Source: Cohaesibacter celericrescens
GTDB lineage: Bacteria; Pseudomonadota; Alphaproteobacteria; Rhizobiales; Cohaesibacteraceae
Assembly (NCBI RefSeq): GCF_002866925.1
Contig: NZ_PKUQ01000012.1
Coordinates: 26,325 to 90,324, forward strand
Direction of reading: 5' to 3'
Length of the DNA stretch: 64,000 nucleotides
The first letter of the stretch is position 1. Each line of letters opens with the position of its first letter. The notes under the pieces were generated by a model. That model had not been told where the DNA came from, did not search any database, and saw nothing but the letters and a program-made list of their open reading frames with translations. A program made the translations under genes and the position numbers. Positions 1 to 9,946 of this stretch are shown piece after piece.

Positions 1-16
1 GGGGGGGAGACAGCCG

Positions 17-490
17 ATGACCATTGCCACCAAGCAAAAAACTGACGAAATTAGCTCGATCATATCGCATCATCTGCATTTGGAAGGGCCACTGCTGCCG
101 ATTTTACACGCCCTGCAAGATGCCTTTGGTTACATTCCGGCCTCAGCAGAATCCCCCATCACAGATGCACTCAACATTACCAAAGCCGAATTGCACGGCG
201 TCCTTAGTTTTTATCATGATTTCACGCGGCGCCCTGTCGGTGCACATGTGATCAAAATCTGTCAAGCCGAGGCTTGTCAGGCTGTTGGAGCCAAGGCATT
301 GGCGCAATCAGCGCTTGAACGACTGGGCAAAGGCTGGAACGAGACCACCGACAATGGAGCGGTGACCATCGCGCCTGTTTATTGCCTCGGCATGTGTGCA
401 TGTGGGCCTGCCGTGATTGTCGATGACACCGTGATTGGACGCATGAATGAGACGCGCCTGCACAAACTGCTTGAGGAGGCGGGCGCATGA
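17..490 (+). CDS. fdsG: NAD-dependent formate dehydrogenase gamma subunit
   Basis: Small [2Fe-2S] electron-transfer subunit of the soluble cytoplasmic molybdenum formate dehydrogenase, homologous to NuoE of complex I. The 157-residue protein shows the thioredoxin-like cluster pattern C82-x4-C87 and C123-x3-C127. A purine-rich G stretch lies just upstream of the ATG. It is the first of five tightly linked genes (fdsG-fdsB-fdsA-fdhD-fdsD); the stop overlaps the fdsB start as ATGA. The window begins only 16 bases upstream, so its promoter and any regulator are outside. The assignment rests on motif and gene order together. Confidence 0.95.
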   Translation: MTIATKQKTDEISSIISHHLHLEGPLLPILHALQDAFGYIPASAESPITDALNITKAELHGVLSFYHDFTRRPVGAHVIKICQAEACQAVGAKALAQSALERLGKGWNETTDNGAVTIAPVYCLGMCACGPAVIVDDTVIGRMNETRLHKLLEEAGA

Positions 491-2004
491 AAATTTACGT
501 TCCACTCGACAGTATGGCCAAAGCTTTGGGCGCAGAGGAAGTGACCCACGCCATTGTCAAAGAAGCGTGTCGGCAGGGCCACAAAATTGAAATCATCCGC
601 ACGGGAACGCGAGGCATGGCATGGCTTGAGCCGCTGGTTGAGATTGACCGCGGCGACGGGCGGGTGGGCTATGGCGCTGTTACACCAGATCAGGTTTCGG
701 CGATGCTTGACGGATCCCTTGAAAGCCTCGGAAGAGTTGAAGATATTCCTTTTCTGGCACGCCAAACAAGGCTCACATTTGCCCGTTGCGGTGTCATTGA
801 CCCATTGAATCTGGCTGACTATGAGGCCCATGGCGGTCTGGTCGGGCTGAAGCGTGCCATTGCCATGAGTGCCGCTGACATCGTCGAGCAAGTCAAACAA
901 TCCGGCCTACGCGGACGCGGCGGAGCGGGCTTTCCCACGGGCGTCAAATGGGACACCGTGCGCCAAGCTCAGGCAGAGCGCAAATATATCGTTTGTAACG
1001 CCGATGAAGGCGACAGCGGAACCTTCGCCGATCGGATGATCATAGAAGGTGACCCCTTTAGCGTCATTGAGGGCATGGCCATTGCCGGACTGGCAACCGG
1101 CGCCACCCATGGTTTTGTCTATATCCGGTCCGAATATCCCGATGCGATCAAGATCATGAGTGCGGCGGTCGATCTCGCGCGGATCAACCGTATTTTGGGC
1201 ACCAACGTGCTTGGCTCGGGCAAGGCATTTGATATGGAAGTGCGCGTTGGGGCTGGCGCTTATATTTGTGGCGAAGAAACCTCAATGCTGAATAGCCTTG
1301 AAGGCAACCCCGGTGTGGTGCGTGCCAAACCACCCCTGCCCGCTCTGCAAGGCTTCATGGGAAAGCCGACCGTGGTCAACAATGTGATCAGCCTTGCCAC
1401 CGTACCGGTGATTTTTGAAAAAGGCGCCGCGCATCACGCCAGTTTTGGTGTTGGCCGGTCGCGCGGCACGGTCACATTGCAGCTCGCTGGTAACGTTAAA
1501 TACGGCGGACTGTTCGAGACCGCTTTTGGCATCACGTTGGGCGAAACGGTCATGGACATCGGCGGCGGCACACGCAATGGACGCCCTATCAAGGCAGTGC
1601 AGGTTGGTGGCCCGCTTGGCTCCTACTTGCCCGTTGAAAAATTCGACACGCCCATCGGCTATGAGGAGCTGGGTGCAGAGGGTGGCCTCATGGGCCATGC
1701 CGGATTGGTGGTCTTTGATGATACCACCAATATGTTGGAAATGGCCCGCTTCGCCATGCAATTTTGCGCCATAGAAAGCTGCGGAAAATGTACACCTTGC
1801 CGCGTCGGCTCGGTACGCGGAGTGGAAACCATCGATCGCATCGCAGCGGGGGACCACGAAGCGCCTGCGCTGTTGAGTGACCTATGCGAGCTGATGCATG
1901 ACAGCTCGCTCTGCGCATTGGGTGGCTTTATCTATCATCCGGTTATGTCGGCATTTGAGCATTTCCCCGATGACTTCTCGACCACCAAGGAGGCTGCAGA
2001 ATGA
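487..2004 (+). CDS. fdsB: NAD-dependent formate dehydrogenase beta subunit (diaphorase)
   Basis: FMN- and NAD-binding subunit that passes electrons from formate oxidation to NAD+. A NuoE-like N-terminal part is followed by a NuoF-like module. The glycine-rich flavin loop GRGGAGFPTG lies near residues 141-150, the NADH-binding CGEET segment near 260, and a [4Fe-4S] motif has C432, C435 and C438 with a later cysteine near 478. Length (505 aa) is usual for FdsB. It overlaps fdsG by four bases, and its stop overlaps the fdsA start in the same way, so translational coupling is likely. Confidence 0.95.
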   Translation: MKIYVPLDSMAKALGAEEVTHAIVKEACRQGHKIEIIRTGTRGMAWLEPLVEIDRGDGRVGYGAVTPDQVSAMLDGSLESLGRVEDIPFLARQTRLTFARCGVIDPLNLADYEAHGGLVGLKRAIAMSAADIVEQVKQSGLRGRGGAGFPTGVKWDTVRQAQAERKYIVCNADEGDSGTFADRMIIEGDPFSVIEGMAIAGLATGATHGFVYIRSEYPDAIKIMSAAVDLARINRILGTNVLGSGKAFDMEVRVGAGAYICGEETSMLNSLEGNPGVVRAKPPLPALQGFMGKPTVVNNVISLATVPVIFEKGAAHHASFGVGRSRGTVTLQLAGNVKYGGLFETAFGITLGETVMDIGGGTRNGRPIKAVQVGGPLGSYLPVEKFDTPIGYEELGAEGGLMGHAGLVVFDDTTNMLEMARFAMQFCAIESCGKCTPCRVGSVRGVETIDRIAAGDHEAPALLSDLCELMHDSSLCALGGFIYHPVMSAFEHFPDDFSTTKEAAE

Positions 2005-4898
2005 CATCCCTCAGCACCATCCATGATGATCGCGATTTTGGCACACCTGAACGGCAAGGCGCTCCAATCACGGTGACGATTGATGGCTTTGACGTGACCG
2101 TTCCCGATGGCACCAGCGTCATGCGGGCGGCGAGCCATCTCGATATTGACATCCCCAAGTTATGCGCCACCGACAGTTTGGAAGCCTTTGGGTCATGCCG
2201 CCTTTGTGTTGTCGAGATTGAAGGTCGCAAAGGCACCCCCTCGTCTTGCACCACACCCGTTGCCCAAGGCATGGTGATCAAAACCCAAAGTGAGCATGTG
2301 CGAAAAATCCGCAAAGGTGTGATGGAGCTGTATATCTCGGACCATCCGCTCGATTGCCTGACATGCAGCGCCAATGGCGATTGTGAATTGCAAGATATGG
2401 CGGGCGCTGTGGGCCTGCGCGATGTGCGCTACAAGGCGCCTGATCAGAGTACAATCGCCAACCATTTCACCGCACGGAACAATACAGGCGAGGCCAACAG
2501 GCTTTGGACGGCCAAAGACGACAGCAATCCCTATTTTAGTTACGACCCCAGCAAATGCATTGTATGCAGCCGTTGCGTGCGGGCTTGCGAGGAGGTGCAA
2601 GGCACCTTTGCGCTAACCATCGAGGGGCGCGGATTTGATAGTCGGGTCAGCGCAGGAACGGCTCTGGACAGTTTTCTCAGCTCTGACTGCGTGAGCTGTG
2701 GCGCGTGTGTTCAGGCCTGCCCTACCGCAACGTTGCAAGAAAAATCAGTGATAGAGCTGGGTACGCCGCAACGCTCTGTCGTCACCACTTGCGCCTATTG
2801 CGGGGTTGGCTGTTCCTTCAAGGCCGAGTTGAATGGCGATCAAATGGTCCGCATGGTGCCGTATAAAAACGGCAAAGCCAATCGTGGCCATTCCTGTGTT
2901 AAAGGCCGGTTTGCCTATGGCTATGCCCAACACAAGGATCGCATCCTCAAGCCGATGATCCGCGATCACATTGATGAACCCTGGCGTGAGGTCAGCTGGG
3001 ACGAGGCGCTCGGGTTTGCGGCGCGAAAGATGCGCGGACTGCAAAAAACTTACGGCCCAAAGTCCATTGGCGTGATCACGTCCAGCCGCTGCACCAATGA
3101 AGAGACCTTCCTTGTGCAGAAGCTGGCGCGCGCGGTTTTTGGCAACAACAACACCGATACTTGCGCCCGCGTTTGCCACTCGCCCACCGGTTATGGCTTG
3201 GGCCAGACCTTTGGCACCTCTGCAGGCACACAAGATTTTGACAGCGTAGAACAGACCGACGTGGCCATCGTCATCGGAGCCAACCCGACCGACGGGCATC
3301 CGGTGTTTGCCAGCCGCCTCAAAAAGCGGTTGCGTGCGGGTGCAAAGCTGATCGTCATTGATCCGCGCCGGATTGACCTTGTCAAATCCGCCCATATCAA
3401 AGCATCACACCATCTCGCTCTGCGTCCCGGAACCAACGTGGCACTGGTCTCTGCCATGACCCATGTGATTATTACCGAGGGCATGGTCAATGAGGCGTTC
3501 ATTCGCGCCAAATGTGATTGGGACGAATATTGCCAGTATGCCGACTTCATCAGCGATGCCCGTCACAGCCCCGAACAGACAGAGGCATTAACGGGTGTGC
3601 CAGCAAAAGAGGTCCGTTTGGCAGCACGGCTCTATGCCACAGGCGGCAAAGGCTCGATCTATTACGGTTTGGGCGTGACCGAGCATAGCCAAGGCTCTAC
3701 CACCGTTATGGGTATAGCCAATCTTGCCATGCTGACCGGAAATATCGGGAGCGATGGCGTGGGTGTGAACCCATTGCGCGGGCAAAACAATGTTCAGGGC
3801 GCTTGCGATATGGGCAGTTTTCCGCATGAATTGCCCGGCTATCGCCATGTCAAAGGCAAAGAGGCGCGACAGATTTTTGAAGATGCCTGGGGTGTCGATA
3901 TTGATCCGGAACCGGGTCTTAGGATCCCCAATATGCTGGACGCGGCTGTTGATGGCAGCTTCAAGGGGCTCTATTGTCAGGGAGAAGACATTCTGCAGTC
4001 GGACCCTGACACCAAGCATGTAGCGGCGGGTCTGGCCGCGATGGAGTGCGTGATTGTGCATGACCTGTTTCTCAATGAAACCGCCAACTACGCCCATGTT
4101 TTCTTGCCCGGATCGAGTTTTTTGGAAAAAGATGGCACCTTCACCAATGCAGAGCGACGGATCAATCGCGTTCGTGAAGTGATGAAGCCGCTGAATGGCT
4201 ATGCCGACTGGCAGGTGACCCAATTGTTGGCCAATGCTATGGGCGCACAATGGTCCTACAAGCATCCCTCTGAAATCATGGCCGAGATTGCGGCAACTAC
4301 GCCATCCTTTGCAAATGTCACCTATGATCTTTTGGAGGAAATGGGGTCAATCCAGTGGCCTTGCAACGACGCCTATCCGGAAGGTTCGCCGATTATGCAT
4401 GTGGATGGATTTGTGCGTGGCAAAGGCCGGTTTATTGTCACAGAATATGTGGCAACGGATGAGAAAACCGGCCCTCGTTTTCCACTTTTGCTAACCACAG
4501 GGCGGATTTTAAGCCAGTATAATGTCGGAGCCCAGACCAGACGCACACAGAATGTTGTGTGGCACGAAGAGGATCGGCTGGAGATACACCCCCACGACGC
4601 AGAGGTGCGCGGGGTTAAGGATGGGGATTGGGTCAGGCTGGCCAGTCGATCTGGCGGCACGTCCTTGCGTGCGACCATAACGGATCGTGTCAGCCCCGGC
4701 GTTGTTTACACCACCTTTCATCACCCCGACACACAGGCCAATGTGGTGACCACTGATTTCTCCGATTGGGCGACCAACTGTCCTGAATATAAGGTGACAG
4801 CGGTGCAGGTTAGCCCATCCAACGGTCCGACTGAATGGCAAGACGATTATGCGGCCCAAGCCACACGTGCGCGCCGCATTGCGCCAGCTGCGGAGTGA
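2001..4898 (+). CDS. fdsA: NAD-dependent formate dehydrogenase alpha subunit (Mo-bisMGD)
   Basis: Catalytic subunit oxidising formate to CO2 at a molybdopterin guanine dinucleotide centre. The N-terminal 250 residues hold a NuoG-like [2Fe-2S] domain and several [4Fe-4S] sites (for example CIVCSRCVRAC and CVSCGACVQACP). A further CAYCGVGC cluster precedes the molybdopterin domain. C392 in the RVCHSPT motif is the expected Mo ligand; this position is cysteine, not selenocysteine. The C-terminal molybdopterin dinucleotide-binding domain ends with the PEYKVTAV segment. Length of 965 aa matches the family. It sits between fdsB (overlap) and fdhD (8-base gap). Confidence 0.96.
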   Translation: MTSLSTIHDDRDFGTPERQGAPITVTIDGFDVTVPDGTSVMRAASHLDIDIPKLCATDSLEAFGSCRLCVVEIEGRKGTPSSCTTPVAQGMVIKTQSEHVRKIRKGVMELYISDHPLDCLTCSANGDCELQDMAGAVGLRDVRYKAPDQSTIANHFTARNNTGEANRLWTAKDDSNPYFSYDPSKCIVCSRCVRACEEVQGTFALTIEGRGFDSRVSAGTALDSFLSSDCVSCGACVQACPTATLQEKSVIELGTPQRSVVTTCAYCGVGCSFKAELNGDQMVRMVPYKNGKANRGHSCVKGRFAYGYAQHKDRILKPMIRDHIDEPWREVSWDEALGFAARKMRGLQKTYGPKSIGVITSSRCTNEETFLVQKLARAVFGNNNTDTCARVCHSPTGYGLGQTFGTSAGTQDFDSVEQTDVAIVIGANPTDGHPVFASRLKKRLRAGAKLIVIDPRRIDLVKSAHIKASHHLALRPGTNVALVSAMTHVIITEGMVNEAFIRAKCDWDEYCQYADFISDARHSPEQTEALTGVPAKEVRLAARLYATGGKGSIYYGLGVTEHSQGSTTVMGIANLAMLTGNIGSDGVGVNPLRGQNNVQGACDMGSFPHELPGYRHVKGKEARQIFEDAWGVDIDPEPGLRIPNMLDAAVDGSFKGLYCQGEDILQSDPDTKHVAAGLAAMECVIVHDLFLNETANYAHVFLPGSSFLEKDGTFTNAERRINRVREVMKPLNGYADWQVTQLLANAMGAQWSYKHPSEIMAEIAATTPSFANVTYDLLEEMGSIQWPCNDAYPEGSPIMHVDGFVRGKGRFIVTEYVATDEKTGPRFPLLLTTGRILSQYNVGAQTRRTQNVVWHEEDRLEIHPHDAEVRGVKDGDWVRLASRSGGTSLRATITDRVSPGVVYTTFHHPDTQANVVTTDFSDWATNCPEYKVTAVQVSPSNGPTEWQDDYAAQATRARRIAPAAE

Positions 4899-4906
4899 TA
4901 TCAGCT

Positions 4907-5728
4907 ATGGCGCATGAGCATGTTGAGAGTTTAAACGGCGTTTCCTTTCAAGCCGAGGGGATATTTCCCGTTCGTCGCACGCTGCCACAAGAGGTGCCTG
5001 TGGCAATGGTTTATGATGGCACAACGCTTGCTGTCATGATGGCAAGCCCGCAAGATGTGCTCGATTTCGCCTATGGCTTTGCCCTCAGCGAGGGTATTGT
5101 TTCGTCGCTTGAGCAGATCGAACGGCATGAAATCGCTTCCCATACATTGGGCATCGAAGCGCGGTTCTGGCTGCGCGAGGATCGCCGAGACGCTCTAAAG
5201 CGGCGCCGACGAACAATGGCCGGGCCTGTTGGCTGTGGGCTTTGTGGCATCGAGAGCCTTGAGCAAGCCGTTCGCAAACTGCCGGTCATTCAGTCTACGG
5301 AGCCGACATTCAGCCATTTGGATATTGCGACTGCTACAGATTCGTTGTCTCGACAGCAGCCACTCTATCGCCTGACAGGAGCCACTCACGGGGCCGGTTT
5401 TATGCGACCGGGTGAAGGCGTTATTCTGGTGCGAGAGGATGTTGGGCGGCATAACGCGCTCGACAAAGTGATTGGGGCGCTGGCGTCTGAGAAAATTCAA
5501 GCCTCCACCGGTGCGTTGGTACTGACCAGTCGTTTGTCGGTTGAGCTGGTCCAGAAATGCGCCATGGCCGGATGTTCGACCCTGATTGCCGTCTCGGCAC
5601 CCACCGCCCACGCACAGCAGATTGCGCAAACTGTGGGGATCACATTGGTCGCCTTTGCACGGGGTGGCGGGTTTGATGTTTATTCCCATCCAGACCGGAT
5701 CAAAGTGGAGTTGCGTGATGTCCCCTGA
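4907..5728 (+). CDS. fdhD: Formate dehydrogenase sulfurtransferase accessory protein FdhD
   Basis: Accessory protein that delivers sulfur from a cysteine desulfurase to the bis-MGD cofactor, making formate dehydrogenase active. The sulfur-carrying loop is visible as C110-G-L-C113. The conserved segments REDVGRHNALDK and LTSRLS are present further on. I chose the ATG at 4907, eight bases after the fdsA stop, because an earlier in-frame ATG at 4835 lies inside fdsA and adds no family-like sequence. The 273-residue product is normal. It overlaps fdsD by 11 bases. Confidence 0.94.
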   Translation: MAHEHVESLNGVSFQAEGIFPVRRTLPQEVPVAMVYDGTTLAVMMASPQDVLDFAYGFALSEGIVSSLEQIERHEIASHTLGIEARFWLREDRRDALKRRRRTMAGPVGCGLCGIESLEQAVRKLPVIQSTEPTFSHLDIATATDSLSRQQPLYRLTGATHGAGFMRPGEGVILVREDVGRHNALDKVIGALASEKIQASTGALVLTSRLSVELVQKCAMAGCSTLIAVSAPTAHAQQIAQTVGITLVAFARGGGFDVYSHPDRIKVELRDVP

Positions 5729-5930
5729 GAAAATGGTGCATATGGCCAATCAGATTGCTATCTTTTTCAAAAGCCAGCCCGAAGAGAATCGAGCCGATCA
5801 GGTTGCAGGACATTTAACTGACTTATGGGAACCACGTATGCGCGCGCAGCTTTTGAGCTATATTGAAAGCGGAGGCCAAGGTCTTGATGATCTGGTTCTC
5901 AAAGCTGCGCATATAATACAGCAGAATTAG
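5718..5930 (+). CDS. fdsD: NAD-dependent formate dehydrogenase delta subunit
   Basis: Small protein of 70 residues beginning MSPEKMVHMANQIAIFF, typical of FdsD, which in related bacteria closes the fds operon. Its role in the complex is not well defined; assembly or stability of the FdsABG enzyme has been suggested. The chosen ATG overlaps the last 11 bases of fdhD in another frame; a longer in-frame start at 5586 would run inside fdhD and is unlikely. The next gene, selO, begins 27 bases downstream and may share the transcript. Confidence 0.88.
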   Translation: MSPEKMVHMANQIAIFFKSQPEENRADQVAGHLTDLWEPRMRAQLLSYIESGGQGLDDLVLKAAHIIQQN

Positions 5931-5957
5931 CTGCCCTATTCCAACCATTGGAAAATC

Positions 5958-7448
5958 ATGACATCCAGCATCGACAGCAAAGCGTCCTTCCCGTTTGACA
6001 ACAGTTATGCGCGCGAATTGACCGGTTTTTATGCACCTTGGGAAGGCACAAAAGCGCCCTCTCCGCACATCCTGTTGTTCAATGAACCGCTTGCGGAGCA
6101 ATTGCGACTGGAGCAAGCCACATCCGATCCCGATCTTGCCAGCTATTTGTCCGGCGGCCTTGTTCCCGATGGAGCAACCCCTTTGGCGCAGGTCTATGCG
6201 GGGCATCAGTTTGGCGGCTTTTCTCCGCAATTGGGCGATGGTCGTGCCTTGTTACTGGGCGAGCTGTTGGACAAGGATGGCAATCGCTTTGACATTCACC
6301 TCAAAGGTTCTGGCCCAACGCCTTTCTCACGTGGCGGCGATGGCAAAGCGGTGCTTGGACCGGTTCTGCGCGAGTATTTGATGGGGGAAGCTATGCACGC
6401 GCTCGGCGTTCCCACCACACGGGCGCTGGCGGCGGTAGCAACAGGTGAGCAGGTAATGCGCGAGGGTGCCAAACCCGGTGCGGTGCTTGCCCGGGTGGCA
6501 TCGAGCCATTTGCGGGTTGGTACATTCCAGTTTTTTGCCTCCCGTCAGGACTGGAACCATGTCAAACAATTGGCAGATTATGCCATTGCGCGGCATGACC
6601 CCGATCTGATCGACAGAGGCGACAAATATTTGGCGTTCCTGACCGCTGTGGCCAAGCGTCAGAGCAAACTGATCGCACAGTGGATGCAGATCGGCTTTAT
6701 CCATGGCGTGATGAACACCGACAATGTAGCCATTTCAGGCGAGACCATTGATTATGGCCCTTGCGCTTTTATGGATCATTACGATCACAGCACGGTTTTC
6801 AGCTCGATTGATCACACAGGGCGTTATGCCTATGGCAATCAACCGGTTATCGCCCGCTGGAATTTAGCGCGGTTGGCCGAGACGCTGGTGCCACTGATTG
6901 ACCCCGATGATCAAGACAATGCCATCAATCTGGCGACGGATGTGCTGGCCGATTTTGTCACCATGCAAAAACAGGCTTGGCTGGATGGTATGCGCAGCAA
7001 AATCGGGCTTGCCACATCTCAAGAGAGCGATGAGGCGTTGATCAAGTCACTGCTCGATAGCATGAAGGGCCAAGAGGTGGACTTTACCCTGTGCTTCCGC
7101 AGGCTATCGGATGCTGCATTGGGGCAGGAAGACGACCTAAAAGCTCTATTTGACGATGATGAAAAACTGGCGACATGGCTTGAGGGCTGGCGACAGAGAT
7201 TGGCGCAGGAAAAACGCGACCCTCAGACCATTGCGGCTGCGATGAATGCCGTTAATCCGATTTACATCCCGCGCAATCATCTGGTGGAGGAGGCCCTGAG
7301 CGCGGCAGAGGATGCAGGCAACCTCATCCCGTTCAAGCAATTGCTTGCACGGGTTACACAGCCATTTACTCGGCACGCTGGCTTTGAGGCCTATGAACGT
7401 CCAGCACCGAGCGGCTATGGCCCTTATCGGACATTTTGTGGAACGTGA
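5958..7448 (+). CDS. selO: Protein adenylyltransferase SelO (YdiU family)
   Basis: Pseudokinase-fold enzyme known in this family to transfer AMP to protein hydroxyl groups, linked to oxidative stress. The protein (496 aa) carries the family segments GGFSPQLGDGRA, LKGSGPTPFSRGGDGKA and YGPCAFMD. The internal cysteine of YGPCAFMD and a near C-terminal cysteine (TFCGT) match positions reported to form a regulatory disulfide in the E. coli protein. Bacterial forms carry cysteine where animal SelO has selenocysteine, as here. It follows fdsD by 27 bases; any functional tie to formate metabolism is not evident. It converges with the acyl-CoA dehydrogenase gene, 31 bases away. Confidence 0.93.
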   Translation: MTSSIDSKASFPFDNSYARELTGFYAPWEGTKAPSPHILLFNEPLAEQLRLEQATSDPDLASYLSGGLVPDGATPLAQVYAGHQFGGFSPQLGDGRALLLGELLDKDGNRFDIHLKGSGPTPFSRGGDGKAVLGPVLREYLMGEAMHALGVPTTRALAAVATGEQVMREGAKPGAVLARVASSHLRVGTFQFFASRQDWNHVKQLADYAIARHDPDLIDRGDKYLAFLTAVAKRQSKLIAQWMQIGFIHGVMNTDNVAISGETIDYGPCAFMDHYDHSTVFSSIDHTGRYAYGNQPVIARWNLARLAETLVPLIDPDDQDNAINLATDVLADFVTMQKQAWLDGMRSKIGLATSQESDEALIKSLLDSMKGQEVDFTLCFRRLSDAALGQEDDLKALFDDDEKLATWLEGWRQRLAQEKRDPQTIAAAMNAVNPIYIPRNHLVEEALSAAEDAGNLIPFKQLLARVTQPFTRHAGFEAYERPAPSGYGPYRTFCGT

Positions 7449-7479
7449 GCCGGTTCACGACGGCTTGCGCCCACCATTG

Positions 7480-9060
7480 TCAGCCCTTGAGCAATTGAAC
7501 GCGCATGTCGGCGTCTGCATGCAACCGCATTTGTGCGAAGCGGGCCAATCGTTCGATACGCTGGGGATCAGGGTGATGTTTGGCAGCCGTTTTGATGGTG
7601 CCCCACAGGCAATAGAGCAGCGTGCCGCTGGTTAGCGCCATGAAATCATGAGCGTATAGGGTCGGATCTGGCTTAGCGAGCAGATCCAGTCGCGCTTGTT
7701 TCCATTTTGCGTGAAGGTCTTGGGCCACAGGTGTTTGAGCATTGACGGCAAGATAGGCATCAAATGCATCAGCGGCGCGGCCCTTCAGCAGGCGCGTGGC
7801 AATCATGCGTTCATGGATGCCGTTGGCTCCTTCATAAATGGCGGCGATGCGAGCATCCCGATAGGTCTGTTCCAGACGATATTCCTGCAGATAGCCATAA
7901 CCGCCCAACACTTGCATGCCCAATTCTGCCGAACGGATGCCCGCATCGGTGCAAAATACCTTGGCCAGTGGTGTCAGGAATGCCACCAAATCAGGATTAT
8001 CGCCGCGCTCCATGGTGACAGATGAGAGATGGGCAATGGCCCTACCACCGATGGCCATCGTGTCTATTTCATTAAGCATCCGGTGTACATCTGCATGTTG
8101 GTCCAACGTTACCGGTACACCATCGACGCCTTTGCCTTGCACCCGTTCCGCAGCATAGCTGCTGGCGACATCATAGGCGCGCGCAGAATGAGCAACGCCC
8201 TGCAAAGCCACATCGGCGCGGGCGTGGTTCATCATGGTGAACATGGCCAATAGCCCCTGACCTTCGGTCCCGATCAACTCGGCATCGGCCTTATCAAAGG
8301 CCAACTGGCAAGTGGGTGAGGCATGCAGGCCCATTTTCTCTTCGATGCGCGTCACCGAGATGGCGTTTCTTCTACCGTCACTGCGCGTACAGGGGCATAA
8401 AAACAACGACAGACCTTTGACACCGTCATCAGAGGTGCGGGCAAGAACCAAATGAAGAATGCGGTCGCTGATGTTTTGATCGCCGCCCGAGATGAAGATC
8501 TTTTCACCGTCGATCTGCCAGCCATCATCCGTTTTGATGGCCTTACAGCGAATTTGCGAAAGATCGGACCCTGCGTTGGATTCAGTCAAGCACATGGTGG
8601 CGAGCATATCGCCAGAAACCAGCGCCGGAATATAGCGGGTTTGTTGCTCATCGCTGCCAAAATTCAACAGAGTGCGAATGGCTCCGGGCACCAAGCCGGT
8701 GATCATTTGCAGGCTGTGATTGGCCCCGACAAAAATCTCAGCAGTGATGGCCAACATGGTATCGCCCAGAGCCTGCCCGCCAAATTTGTCCGGTGCGGTC
8801 AGACCTTGCCAGCCCTGCTCGGCATAGGCCCTATAAAGTTGCGCGAAGCCGTCCGGCATATACACACGACCATCTTGGAGCCGACAGCCCTGTCGATCCC
8901 CCAACTCGTCCAAAGGGGCTATTTCCCTTTCAGCGAACGCCGCAAAATGCTGGGCGATCTCGGTAGCAAATGCCAGATCCCAATCGGGAAGATCCGCTGC
9001 ACCGGCCACGTGTGTCAGCGAAAACAGGATGTCCTCGACCGGCGCGACGAAGGGCTTCAT
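7480..9060 (-). CDS. Acyl-CoA dehydrogenase, last gene of the hydroxycinnamate operon
   Basis: FAD-dependent acyl-CoA dehydrogenase (526 aa), longer than the short-chain type and with a C-terminal extension. LTESNAGSDLSQI is the flavin and substrate-contact segment. E410 in IYEGANGIH is the expected catalytic base. It is the last gene of an eight-gene minus-strand operon and overlaps the amidohydrolase stop by four bases. With feruloyl-CoA synthase and a crotonase upstream, it may oxidise dihydro-hydroxycinnamoyl-CoA (saturated side chains) to the 2,3-enoyl-CoA; substrate is inferred from context only. A general fatty acyl-CoA role cannot be excluded. Confidence 0.85.
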   Translation of the reverse strand: MKPFVAPVEDILFSLTHVAGAADLPDWDLAFATEIAQHFAAFAEREIAPLDELGDRQGCRLQDGRVYMPDGFAQLYRAYAEQGWQGLTAPDKFGGQALGDTMLAITAEIFVGANHSLQMITGLVPGAIRTLLNFGSDEQQTRYIPALVSGDMLATMCLTESNAGSDLSQIRCKAIKTDDGWQIDGEKIFISGGDQNISDRILHLVLARTSDDGVKGLSLFLCPCTRSDGRRNAISVTRIEEKMGLHASPTCQLAFDKADAELIGTEGQGLLAMFTMMNHARADVALQGVAHSARAYDVASSYAAERVQGKGVDGVPVTLDQHADVHRMLNEIDTMAIGGRAIAHLSSVTMERGDNPDLVAFLTPLAKVFCTDAGIRSAELGMQVLGGYGYLQEYRLEQTYRDARIAAIYEGANGIHERMIATRLLKGRAADAFDAYLAVNAQTPVAQDLHAKWKQARLDLLAKPDPTLYAHDFMALTSGTLLYCLWGTIKTAAKHHPDPQRIERLARFAQMRLHADADMRVQLLKG

Positions 9061-9932
9061 GTGTCAAACCCAAGCAGCCGTGCCGCATTGCCCTTGATGA
9101 TGTCCTCGCGCAGTTCGTCGCGGATGGCAATTTTCTCAAAATCAGCCAACCAGCGTTCTGGCGTGATCATCGGCCAATCCGAGCCGAACAGCACTTTTTT
9201 CTTGAGAATTGAGTTGCAGTAACGCACCAAAATGTCGGGGAAATATTTGGGAGACCAGCCGGACAGATCGATATAGACATTGGGCTTGTGCTGGGCCACG
9301 GCCAAGGCTTCTTCCTGCCAAGGGAAAGACGGATGTGCGAGGATGATTTTGAGGTCGGGAAAGTCCACCGCGACATCATCCATAAACATCGGATTGGAAT
9401 ATTTCAGGCGCATACCGTTGCCTCCGGGCATGCCGCTGCCAACGCCGGTTTGTCCGGTATGGAACAGCGCAATGCCGCCTTCTTCCTCAATCGCGTTATA
9501 CAGATCATAGGCCATGCGATCATTGGGGTAAAAACCCTGCATGGTGGGGTGAAACTTAAAGCCCTTGATGCCGAAATCACGCATCAGGCGCTTGGCCTCG
9601 CGCACGCCCATTTTGCCCTTCCACGGATCGATGGAGGCGAAGGGGATGAGCACATCGTCATTTTCGGACGCCAGCTCGGCGACTTCTTCATTGTTGTAGC
9701 GGCGATAACCGGTTTCTCGCTCGGCATCGACAGGAAAAATCACGGCGGCGATATTCTGCTCACGATAATGTTGCGCGGTTTGCGGCACCGTTGGTGGATG
9801 CTCCCACGGCGCACGGAAGTATTTCGCCATGGTGGACTGCAAATCATCATACCCATCATCGGTATGGCAACCGCAAGGTTCTTCGGCGTGGGTGTGGATG
9901 TCGATCGCCCGCACCTTTGTGATATCAACCAT
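9057..9932 (-). CDS. Amidohydrolase-family (ACMSD-like) metal enzyme in the hydroxycinnamate operon
   Basis: TIM-barrel amidohydrolase of 291 residues. Candidate metal and catalytic residues are H13-x-H15, K126 and H128 (KFHP), H158 (FHTG), H200 (AHPSFPW) and D252 (GSDWP). Relatives include decarboxylases and hydrolases acting on aromatic or ring-cleavage acids. It lies between feruloyl-CoA synthase (14-base gap) and acyl-CoA dehydrogenase (4-base overlap). The operon contains no classical thiolase, so this enzyme is a candidate for releasing the aromatic acid from the beta-keto-acyl-CoA. To my recollection, a beta-oxidative deacetylation route for ferulate is described in Agrobacterium fabrum. 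The exact reaction here is inference. Confidence 0.75.
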   Translation of the reverse strand: MVDITKVRAIDIHTHAEEPCGCHTDDGYDDLQSTMAKYFRAPWEHPPTVPQTAQHYREQNIAAVIFPVDAERETGYRRYNNEEVAELASENDDVLIPFASIDPWKGKMGVREAKRLMRDFGIKGFKFHPTMQGFYPNDRMAYDLYNAIEEEGGIALFHTGQTGVGSGMPGGNGMRLKYSNPMFMDDVAVDFPDLKIILAHPSFPWQEEALAVAQHKPNVYIDLSGWSPKYFPDILVRYCNSILKKKVLFGSDWPMITPERWLADFEKIAIRDELREDIIKGNAARLLGFDT

Positions 9933-9946
9933 AGATCAGGCTCCTT

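Noticed and set aside
1282..1857. Long minus-strand frame inside fdsB
   Set aside because: Antisense shadow of a well-supported gene, without motifs.
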